A DNA stretch of 64,000 nucleotides, from contig CM036767.1 in assembly GCA_020796225.1 (NCBI GenBank), forward strand, positions 14,660,927 to 14,724,926. Direction: 5' to 3'. Positions 55,586 through 64,000 of this stretch are shown piece after piece. A program made the position numbers and the translations under genes. How positions within the stretch are numbered: position 1 is the first letter of the stretch; each line of letters starts with the position of its first letter. Source of the DNA: Arion vulgaris. Lineage: Eukaryota > Mollusca > Gastropoda > Stylommatophora > Arionidae. The notes under the pieces are model-generated. The model searched no databases. It saw only the letters and a program-made list of their open reading frames with translations, and was not told the DNA's origin.

Positions 55586-55703
55586 GATCAATGGTGTCGT
55601 TAGTCGCCACACGCTGAGAAACATACTGAGAAGATCGAAGCACTTATGGACTAATTGGTTCGACGTCAGTGATGATGATCTGTTGACTAAACTACACTAA
55701 ACT
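55586..55703 (+). mobile_element. LINE group L-like 3' fragment
   Basis: GGTGTCGTTAGTCGCCACAC through CACTTATGGACTAATTGGTT and GTCAGTGATGATGATC; same as the end of the 32090-32780 element. Confidence 0.65.
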
Positions 55704-55954
55704 CCTTTTTTTCTTTGCGTCGTTTCTTACAACCAACTTTTATCACTCTTTGTGATATGTTTGATCTTTGCCAAGAACGTGTATACGTTGCACATTGGTT
55801 TGGTAGGCCCCTAAATGCATAGACTTCTACACGTTTAGGACACATGCATCCGATTTCAGCCAAACCTCTTAGTCGCCTCTTATGACATGCATGGCAGGTA
55901 ACAGTGGTTATATTCTTTACACCCCAAATTTAGGCCCCGGTAACCACTCAGGCG
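55704..55954 (-). repeat. SINE family S1, 10-bp target duplication
   Basis: ACACTAAACT at 55694-55703 and 55955-55964. Full length, within the satellite block. Confidence 0.93.
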
Positions 55955-55964
55955 ACACTAAACT

Positions 55965-56125
55965 AATCATTTATTCAAATTCCAGTTCTACTAAATTCAT
56001 TTATTCAAATTCCAGTTCTACTAAATTCATTTATTCATACTCCAGTTCTGCTAAATTCTTTTATTTCCACTAAACTTCAGCTGAATTCTGGTATTCACAT
56101 TCCAGTTTTTCTAAATTGCCCGTCA
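55965..56125. repeat. 30-bp satellite array, right block
   Basis: TTCAAATTCCAGTTCTACTA units continue after the LINE and S1 insertion, then decay. Confidence 0.8.
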
Positions 56126-56221
56126 ACCTTATATGAGATAAATAAAAACCTGAACACAAAACAAAAAATGTAGGAAGTAAACAAAAAGCCAAACACAGTT
56201 ATGTTTATATATAGAATAGCA

Positions 56222-56458
56222 CATGTGTTGCTGGGGCATTCAAGGGGAGCAAAGAATAGTAACACTACAAGGCATGTCGTATAAGAGGCAATTACGGTAG
56301 AGACCTAGGGAAGCTACCCTAATAAATAAAAATCGTTCCAGAAATCGGATGTGCTGGCCTACTTGTAGGTGCAAAACTGGATCAGCGTACAATTGATCTT
56401 AGGCTCAGATCACATACAAATCAGAAAGAGTGGTTAACAGGTGGTTGATAAGTACAAT
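56222..56458 (+). repeat. SINE family S2 copy
   Basis: GTGTTGCTGGGGCATTCAAG, CAAGGCATGTCGTATAAGAG, CGGATGTGCTGGCCTACTTG and CACATACAAATCAGAAAGAG. Confidence 0.87.
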
Positions 56459-56689
56459 CAATTCTGGTAGAACAATCAGCAATGTGGCCTAGAGTCATCA
56501 AAGGAAATTTTGCATAAAAACCTTCAATTTAACTGTAGCATATAGCGGGCAATATGTAGGTTACTTCAATGTAAAAGAACAGCACAAAAAAAGGGTACAG
56601 AAATGATGTATAACATAAATTATTGAAAACCAAGAATTAAAAAAAAAACTCAAATTATGAAAACTCTAGTTTAGTTGGCAGGTATTGAC

Positions 56690-57085
56690 ATTCCTTTATT
56701 TAAACTCACAAAAACTAAGTTCTTTTATTTACACATCTGTTCTGTTATATCTCTTCATCCACACTACTACTGCTGAATTACATCATTCACAATCCTACTC
56801 TGCTAAATTTCTGAATTCATACTTCTACTTTGCAAAATTCCTTAATTTCAAACCCAATTCTGCTAAATTCCTACATTCCTTCTCTGTTAAATTTCTCAAA
56901 ACTTGCCCTGCTACTTTTCAATTTCCACTTCTAATTGACTAAATTTCATAATCCCAACTCCTACTCTGCAAAATTCCAACTCTTTGCTAAAAATTCCTTC
57001 AATCACGTCCTTAACCTGCTAAATTCCTTCATTCCTTAATCCACTAAATTATAGTACTCCCAATAATACTCTGCTACATTCCTGA
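56690..57085. repeat. Degenerate satellite related to the 30-bp array
   Basis: Irregular recurrences of TCTGCTAAATTCC and TTCATTC spaced 25-35 bp. No fixed period remains. Confidence 0.6.
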
Positions 57086-57477
57086 GCTATTCATACAACT
57101 TTGATAAAGGCTATAGTAAACATTTATAACCTCAATCAAACAATATCACAAAAGCTTCTTAATCTACAAGTTGACAAACCAACTCCAATAGACATTAATA
57201 AATAGCAATATTATCAGCATGTAAAGCATATATAGGATAATGGCTGGCTCATGATATGATTAATCTGAACTATTACATAACACATGGACTCACACAATGG
57301 ACTCAACTATTTACACAAGTAATGCACATATTAGTTTGCTATTTATAAAAAAATGTTGTACTGAACTGATTTAAGTCATATGTGCCATAAACTAATTGTA
57401 TTTTTGATATTTTTTACTTTTGTTATTGTCTTTGTAATTTTTCTCTTATCCATTTTTGTTTGATCTTGTTTGTATAA
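57086..57477. other. No recognised feature
   Basis: AT-rich sequence without coding or repeat matches. Confidence 0.4.
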
Positions 57478-57822
57478 TGTGATGACTGCAAAAAGTTACC
57501 AACAACACTAGAAAAGATAGTCATCACCATAAGAAAGAAAGTTGGCACAGAACCTTGCTTGAATTACACTGAGAAACAAAGGATGAAGTAGTTTGGCCAC
57601 ATAATAAGAATGCATCCAAACTCCACAGTATACAGAGTCTCTACATCAGGAAAGAAGGTAGAAGAAGATTACGAAAAAGATGGTTAGATGGTTTAGCAGA
57701 ATCCTGTCAAAGAGCAAACATAACAATCACCCAAGCCATCAGAACAACGCCAGACAAAAACAGAAAACCACGTCACTCGGCAACAACCTGGTAACAGTGT
57801 GATGATAAAAGAAGAAGTAGTA
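57478..57822 (+). mobile_element. LINE group A, RT C-terminal end
   Basis: Same DNA as 845-1198 with gaps: AAAAGTTACCAACAACACTA, GAATGCATCCAAACTCCACA, AAGATGGTTAGATGG and a GAAGAAG end. Confidence 0.78.
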
Positions 57823-57834
57823 TAATGCAAAAAC

Positions 57835-58250
57835 ATGTACTCCAGTGCTATATTGAACCAATACTTATGTATGGCAACGAATCATGGACAATGAACAAGA
57901 TCATTGGAAGCCACAGGTATATAGTTTTACAGAAGAATGCTGAAAATGCCATGGACAGCGAAGAAAACAAATGATGAGGTTTTAAAACAGGCCTGCACAC
58001 AAAGAAACATTATCAAAAGAATATGAATCAAACAATCCAGGATCTTCAGTCATTTAATGAGAAGAGGAGGTTTAGAACATTTGGTGACAACAAGTAAAAG
58101 TTAGGGGAAGGAGAGATTGTGGAAGACAGAGAGTGAGGATGTTGAATAGTCTGACATCGTGGTTTAACAAAAGATCAACATTAGAACTGATTAACTGCAC
58201 CAAGGAGAAAGAGAGTTGGGGAGAGACATGATTGTCTATGCCGGTAGGTA
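57835..58250 (+). mobile_element. LINE group I, RT C-terminal end
   Basis: LQCYIEPILMYGNESWTMNK then a KAMEMWFYRRMLKMPWT-like region in another frame, RNIIK, and LIRRGGLEHLV-like sequence; heavy frameshifts. Confidence 0.65.
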
Positions 58251-58784
58251 TGGCACTTGATTGATTGATAAAGCAAAAATAAAAATGTACTTTTAATGTA
58301 CTTTTGTGCTGATTTCAATATTGTTCTTTGTTTCTCAGAGTATCAATACAATAACCAATTAATCACTTCTTTATCTAGGTCCCTGATAAACTATGCCACA
58401 CAAGAAATGTTAAGGATAATATTTGTGCCAGCTTCGGTCAGTTGTGGTTTTCTTTTGAAAAACATTTGTGTGAAGACCTGGCCATTTTAATGTTGTCATT
58501 CTATTTTGTTATTCCTAACAGGGTTACCCAAGCCGGACAGGTCAAAGGAGAAAGGTCAGACTATATGTGGTCTGATTCTCCAAGTTGGGGGTTGTGCGAT
58601 AGGCTATTTATCCATTCATTTATAAAAGGACACAGTTGCAAAAATAAAAAACAAGTTCAACACAAATAACCAGAGTCTCTGATGAACTAGGGCTTCGCTC
58701 CGAAGAAAGATGAAGAGCAGCAGCCAAACTTGCAAAAAAGTTGAAGCGCATACAACCCTTTTTCGACAGCCGACATCTAAACAC

Positions 58785-58885
58785 ACACACTTGAGTGGAA
58801 CCAGCAAATGAAATAGAGGACGCTCAAAACAGACCTGGAGATGGAGTCTTATTAAGGAACTGAAAGATGCTGGACTATCCTGAAA
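58785..58885 (+). mobile_element. LINE group G fragment
   Basis: ACTTGAGTGGAACCAGCAAA, CAAAACAGACCTGGAGATGG and GGAACTGAAAGATGCTGGAC. Confidence 0.6.
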
Positions 58886-59084
58886 AGTCATATGTTATTA
58901 AAAAATCAACTGTAGCGACAAAATTGATTTAGTTCAAATTAATTTGTCCTTATGAACATAATTGAGTTAGCTACCTTAATTTATACTTAACAAAGCTGAT
59001 TTAGCTACATTAATTTATACTACTCAACATAACTGATTTTGCTACATTAATTTGTACTTAATATCTAGAACAGAGGAATTTCAG

Positions 59085-59245
59085 GGTTGTGAATCCCAGC
59101 CGCTGACCAAATTTTGAGAGAGATGGGTGTCGATACTGCTACATCCCAAAAAGAACGCCATACCGAATATGCAAAAAAGATTATTTAATCAACATCGAAC
59201 TGGCATGTTGTGCTGCTGGATTTGTTGAAGCGGAGATCGAAGCAA
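59085..59245 (+). mobile_element. LINE group L 3' fragment
   Basis: TTTTGAGAGAGATGGGTGTC, AAGAACGCCATACCGAATAT and CATCGAACTGGCATGTTG match the 44400-44500 minus-strand copy. Confidence 0.65.
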
Positions 59246-59489
59246 CATTACTGTGAAATTTTCAATAAAAATGTACAAAAGAAACATGAAATTAGTCATA
59301 CCTGCACACACTGACACACCCCAAAAAAAAACCCCACACAATAAAAATGTCACTTTGGAAGCCTATTATTGTTCATTCTTATTGGTCGAGGTTGGTCAGA
59401 GTTCATATAAATTATCTCACATCATACACTGCAAAGAAAACATAATATTAAAATGCAAATTGATATATATATATAATATTTAAAAGCTG

Positions 59490-59690
59490 AACTTTCTATC
59501 CATCTTCTTCGTGGTCTTCCGGCAAAGAGGAGAAGAGGAAGACCACAGAGAAGATGGATTCAGGATGTAACTGAAGGTTTGAACATGATGACTACAGAGG
59601 AGGGACATCTGGCCTATGAGAGAGATAAATTTTGGAGTACTGTTGGGGTGGCAAATTTCTAATCAGGACAAGCTATTTGATGATGAACTT
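59490..59690 (+). mobile_element. LINE group J, 3' coding end
   Basis: GKEEKRKTTEKMDSGCN in one frame and RGRPQRRWIQDVTEGLNM, TEEGHLAYERDKFWSTVGVA in another, ending AGCTATTTGATGATG. Confidence 0.72.
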
Positions 59691-60569
59691 CTCTAAGAAA
59701 CTTCTCTAAGATGACTGTTTGATAAAATCTAAGCTCAATTATAAATTGCTGGTAAGAAACAAATAAAAGATTTAAAGCAAACCAGCTCAATCTGTGATAA
59801 GAATAAAGAAAATCTTCAAGAAATAGTTAACAAAACAAATTCAGTTTGGTATCTGATACACCAACAAAAGTGCGTAAGTCATATATGGCCTTTTTCGTAC
59901 AGACGGTCAATTGGCAAGTGTTTTACTGTGACAACTTCTGAGTTTACGTTTTTCTCTCTCGTCTTTCAGCTCATACATAAATCTCTTCTCAAAAGACTGC
60001 GCCCTTGCGCAATATCGCTTTCTACACAACTCTGTCATCAGTTAGTTTTTCCCATGTGCTGGGACCTATAGAAAAGTTTTTCATTGAGGCTTTGCAGACA
60101 TCTTTATATCTGAGCAGTGGTCTGCCCTGGTGCCTCTTCCCTCCCGATCTTATAAGAGGACGCCCTAGGGAGACCCTGAAATGATATATATATATATAAT
60201 GTCCTCAATAGGATCTGAAATACACGCTATTGAAGTAAAAACGAAAGTATTGTCTGCGTTGAGCTATTTAAAGCATCTCTAACTGGCCACATATCAGACT
60301 ATAAGAACAGATAGTACATTCTGATCAAAGTTGACAGTGAACAAGTATTAAAAGCTTCCGGTAAAATATAATTATCAAGCACAGGATTTGAACCATCTTC
60401 GTGGGAGAGAGAGAAGGTATACTAATCAACTTCTCATGGGTACAGTGAACAAATGGACTTTGGGATGGCTGCTGCGGCGGAGGGAATGCCCAATGTGCCA
60501 TGACGTCGATCGCATAACATAACAATGCAGGAATTTTAATGAAACTTTGCATGAGCAGTGACTTACCAG

Positions 60570-60665
60570 TCAACTCTTTTCAATTTTCAACTGCTGAGGG
60601 TTCTATTACATGCTCATCCTGAACACAGAACCTACATTTTATCGTTCTTCGATAGAACTGTAAGG
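60570..60665 (-). repeat. SINE family S5 fragment
   Basis: CAACTGCTGAGGGTTCTATT, ACATGCTCATCC and CCTACATTTTATCGTTCTTC. Confidence 0.55.
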
Positions 60666-60756
60666 GATTTGTGACATTCATTTTTAGGTGCAGCAAGAAT
60701 AACATGGAATACAACAATAATATTAAGGCTTTGGATTGGCTGATTAACTCTTTCCA

Positions 60757-60820
60757 CACTAAGGTATTTCCTCAATTTTTAAACAGTTAATTCAAGGAGG
60801 TTAAAAACCACTTTCAACTT
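60757..60820. repeat. Solo end of the foldback element of 34535-35240
   Basis: AACTCTTTCCACACTAAGGT, then ATTTCCTCAATTTTTAAACA; matches the reversed right end at 35190-35240. Confidence 0.6.
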
Positions 60821-60889
60821 CTTCTTCTCTTCCACCATTTACTTCTTTATATTTTTGTGTGTGTTCGCCCGCTATGAGTTCAGGCGTAG

Positions 60890-61012
60890 TCATGATAATG
60901 GCACCTCTGACCTATTTGTACGAGAAGGCTTACTTTCCTTATCGCCAGCATCGCTTACCATTCAGGCAAGTCTTACTCCAACTTCAGGAGTACTTGTAAT
61001 TTAGATCCCCAC
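60890..61012 (-). repeat. SINE family S3 copy, diverged
   Basis: Minus strand: ACAAGTACTCCTGAAGTTGG, AGACTTGCCTGAATGGTAAG and GATAAGGAAAGTAAGCC; closest to 52955-53100. Confidence 0.6.
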
Positions 61013-61017
61013 GAAAT

Positions 61018-61232
61018 CTGCTGCCTTGCAGGTCGGCTGGGGACAGCCAAAGGCTAACAGAGAGCGAACCCAGTAAATGCTGGCTGAAACCGGACACGTC
61101 GCCAAGGATAAGCACCAGAGCTCCAAATTGCGCTGAATGATGTGATGTAAAAATATGTTCTTAGCAACGGCTGTTTATATATCACAATAAGAATGATCAA
61201 AATGGCCAAAATAACGAGAGAGAGAGATCCCC
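61018..61232 (+). repeat. SINE family S6 copy
   Basis: CTGCTGCCTTGCAGGTCGGC, GAGCGAACCCAGTAAATGC, GATAAGCACCAGAGCTCCAA and a GAGAGAGAGA tail. The previous 10 bases, GATCCCCA, reappear after the tail (GATCCCCAAG), suggesting a target duplication. Confidence 0.87.
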
Positions 61233-61289
61233 AAGTCAAGGATAGCATATTGTTATACTCTGCCTCTAAATTCCTTCTCCATATGAACA

Positions 61290-61545
61290 TATGAATATAG
61301 TGAGAGATAGAACACACCAACAAACTGTATCAAATATTATACGGAAACGAAGGTGGAAATATTTAGGTCATGTTCTTAGATCAGACGAAAAGAGACAAAA
61401 TCGACAAGTCCTTATGTGGTCACCAGTTGGGAAAAGAAAACGTGGAAGACCAAAGACCACTCTTGAAGAACCATCCAACAAGAAAGTAAACTATTATTGC
61501 CTACGATCTCCAACTGCTAGCAAGGCCTCAACGCAACATGGATAT
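61290..61545 (+). mobile_element. LINE group E, RT C-terminal end
   Basis: [20 protein letters not shown] then [20 protein letters not shown] and [17 protein letters not shown]. The clearest coding copy of this group. Confidence 0.82.
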
Positions 61546-62450
61546 CTAAACCTTCCTATCCTGCGAGCAACACTACTGAGACATCATTCAAGCTCTTCTG
61601 TAAAATTTTTCTCAAATCTTCTGATCTCCTACATTCAATACATGCCCGCGGACCAGAAGAGACCAGTGTTATTCCGTCCAAATCGGGTGTAACAATAGGC
61701 CACTGCTACCTGAACCTGTCGTACATGGAATTGGTCATGATCTCTCCACGTAATCCTGATGGTACAGAACCACAACCATCTAGTTCCCATTCTCGAGAGA
61801 AGAAACACAAGGAAGATGAATGCAAATTGGGGAATCTATGGCCTTGATAGTTTGAAGGTTGTTCCTTCCTAGGATCGAACTAAGAGAACATGCTTTAACA
61901 TTGGAGTTAAATATCCGAATTTGTTTAGTGATCTTGGAAAAATTCCAAAAATGATCAGGCAATGTAGCCCACTTGATTTTATTATTCTTATTTCACATCT
62001 CATTGTTCCAACCTTTTGTTACATGTTAATTGTCCTGCTCCAACAAAACATAAGATCTCATCTCTTGAAGTGGGATTTCCCCTGATGGGAGATCACACAA
62101 GGGCAAAATGTCAGCCTTGGTTAATTTCAATATTTTCAGTTTTCCTTTGAATGTAGACAGTTTATGACATTAGATTCCAATGTTGTTATCAGCATTGTCA
62201 TTTTGTAACAGATGGGTCATTTCATCAGCGTCCAGATCATCTAGTGCTTCTATCTAGATCATATTATTATCATGTATATTATGTGTCTATATAATAGTCA
62301 TTGTATAAGAAATAAAATATATATATATATATATATAGCATCTGTCTATATTTAAAGTATCTCATTGGTTACTGTGCAGAGCTCCATTTCATATTGATAA
62401 AAATTTGCTTTTATATAGGATTAATAATTTTTCTTGGATTCCATAATCCT
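61546..62450. other. No gene recognised
   Basis: Mixed sequence with a TA microsatellite at 62313-62337. No repeat shared with other parts of the window. Confidence 0.4.
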
Positions 62451-62454
62451 TGAT

Positions 62455-62620
62455 TGTTGATTTTGCCAAGAACGTGTATCTTACATACTGTTGCAGGCCC
62501 TCTAAATGCATAACTTCCAATTATAGGAACGCATCAATCTTTGCCTGCTCATTATGTTACGAATGCGTGGCTATCTGGTTTTATTCTTAGGGTCCAAATT
62601 TGGCCCGTAACCCTGGACTT
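62455..62620 (-). repeat. SINE family S1, degenerate
   Basis: TTTTGCCAAGAACGTGTATC, CCCTCTAAATGCATAAC and GGGTCCAAATTTGGCCCGTA; the core is badly mutated. Confidence 0.6.
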
Positions 62621-62639
62621 AGTTCATCTCTTCGTTCCC

Positions 62640-64000
62640 AGACTTCATCTTCAGGTCTTTAGATGACTCTTTATTTTCCTCAGGTCCACTAAAGATTATT
62701 CTCTAGTTTTACACTTCTGAAGGTCCTTCTTGGTATTCAACCAGGTCCTTTTTCTCCAGTTTGCTGGTCATTTCGGTCTCCCAGATTCTGCTAAATAATT
62801 TATACAGTATTTCTGTGGATGTTTTTATGTTGGCTTTAACCGCCTCTGCTGGAATACCATCTGGACCGCCGCTTTTCCATCTTTTAAAAGTTTAATGGCT
62901 TTACTAATCTCCTCCTTGGATGGTTTCTCACAGTTGATGTCCAAGTCAATTTCTGCCGTTGGATATCTGGGGGGTTGTAGGTGCTGGTCTGTTCAGGAGT
63001 TCCTTGAAGTATTCCATCCATCTTTCCATTTGGTCTCTAACATTAGTGATAGTTTCCCACTACTATTTTTGATCAACCCATTTGATGGTCTGTATTTTCC
63101 TGCTAGCTTTCTAGTGATATTGTAAAGATCCCTAAGGTTTCCTTTTCCTGCAGCTACCTCTGCTTCTCTTGCTAGATCTTCTACGTATTGTCTTTTATCT
63201 AACTTTATTTGTTTCTTCACTTTCTTGCTAGCTTCTGTGTACTTTTCCTGGGCTATGGCTTTGGCAGTTCTAGTTTTGCTATTATTTAAATCTGCTTTCC
63301 TCTTTTTCCTTTCTTCTATTTCCTTGAGAGTTTCTGGAGTTATCCATGCCTTATGATTCCGCTCCTTCTTTCCTAATACCTCTGTGCATGTTTCATTCCA
63401 AATATTTTTGGCTTGCTGCCAGCATTCTTCCGCACTCACCTCATCTTCTAATTGCCGCAACACCTCATACTTATTAGAGACTGTGACCGTGAACTGTTCC
63501 TTTGTTTCTGACTTCTGAGGTATCCTACATTATATTGGTGTCTATGTTCATGGAATGTTATGTATCGCTTAAGCTTCAGTTTAATTTTACTTATCAGCAA
63601 ATGGTGATCCGAATCTACATCTGCCCCTTAGGACCCTTACATCTTGTAGAGATGACCTGAATTTCTTGTTTATGCATATGTGGTCAATTTGATTTTCTGT
63701 TCTGTGATCTGGTGATACCCAGGTTGCTTTATGTATTCTTTATGTGGAAAGACACTTCCACCTATGACGTATTGATTCGCTGCACAGAAATTAGTGAATA
63801 GTTCTCCATTTTCGCTCATTATTCCTAGTCCGTGTTTCCCATGATCTCTCGTAGCCTATGTTGTCCGAACCTATTTTGGCATTGAGGTCACCCATCAGAA
63901 TTTTGATGTTCCCATTTCTCTGATTACCTATAGTATTTTGAAGTTTTATGTAAAATTCTCTTTACTTTTTCCTCTTTATCATTGGTAGGTGCATAACACT
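62640..64000 (-). mobile_element. LINE (RTE/CFDP2-like), endonuclease and start of RT, runs off the window
   Basis: Minus strand from 64000 down: an APE-type endonuclease in broken frames (KILMGDLNAKIG, ENQIDHICINKKFRSSL, GADVDSDHHLL), a linker frame 63463-62993 (AWITPETLKEIEERKKRKAD, LYNITRKLAGKYRP), then the beginning of RT (EEISKAIKLLKDGKA-AGPDGIPAEAVKAN). It stops before the RT catalytic box. The linker is typical of RTE-related LINEs annotated as craniofacial development protein 2-like; the clade is inferred. Confidence 0.85.
62993..63463 (-). pseudogene. LINE linker between endonuclease and reverse transcriptase
   Basis: 156-residue open frame, Lys/Glu-rich and helical: CWQQAKNIWNETCTEVLGKK, AWITPETLKEIEERKKRKAD, SKKVKKQIKLDKRQYVEDLA and LYNITRKLAGKYRPSNGLI. 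The frame breaks before the RT domain. Confidence 0.85.

Overview
The window is nuclear DNA of an intron-rich, AT-rich animal genome, most likely an invertebrate. Two conserved eukaryotic genes can be rebuilt exon by exon. Everything else that is recognisable is transposable-element debris, SINEs and tandem repeats. No single base-level feature names the species. Penelope-like elements, RNase H-bearing LINEs and several tRNA-type SINE families would fit a lophotrochozoan or similar invertebrate, but that is inference.

The two genes sit head to head. PSMD12 (proteasome lid subunit Rpn5) runs on the minus strand from its ATG at 42128 to its stop at 18720 in 11 exons, so about 1.4 kb of coding sequence is spread over 23.4 kb. 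LAMTOR2 (Ragulator roadblock subunit) runs on the plus strand from ATG 42517 to stop 46620 in 4 exons and gives a 125-residue protein, the usual length of the family. Only 388 bp separate the two ATGs, which points to a shared bidirectional promoter. All introns have GT-AG ends. The one blemish is PSMD12 exon 2, which as read puts exon 3 out of frame.

Region by region: 1-18.7 kb holds an RNase H fragment, a dimeric minisatellite, paired and single SINEs, a 5'-truncated LINE with reverse transcriptase and RNase H (5627-8345, minus), a hAT-like remnant, nested miniature inverted-repeat elements, a Penelope-like 3' part with a GIY-YIG domain (11110-12020), and a LINE interrupted by a SINE. 18.7-42.1 kb is PSMD12; its introns carry SINEs, LINE 3' ends, a 1-kb minisatellite and a 0.65-kb palindrome. 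42.5-46.6 kb is LAMTOR2, with an antisense LINE in intron 2 and a 33-bp minisatellite in intron 3. 46.6-64 kb is gene-poor: LINE 3' ends, a SINE-bounded 807-bp tandem duplication (about 48.85-50.66 kb), an inverted-repeat element with an 8-bp target duplication (52436-52904), a 30-bp satellite block (54.9-57.1 kb) and, at the right edge, the 5' half of a LINE on the minus strand that runs out of the window.

I use working names for repeat families, defined only from comparisons inside this window: SINEs S1-S9 and LINE groups A, B, E, G, H, I, J, K, L, M. Several SINE copies have clear target-site duplications, so they are independent insertions and not just LINE tails. The most notable points are a chimeric SINE left by unequal crossing-over, two SINE families (S1 and S2) that share a core and a tail, a minisatellite that repeats a splice-donor-like motif just downstream of a real donor, and the PSMD12 exon 2/3 frame problem.
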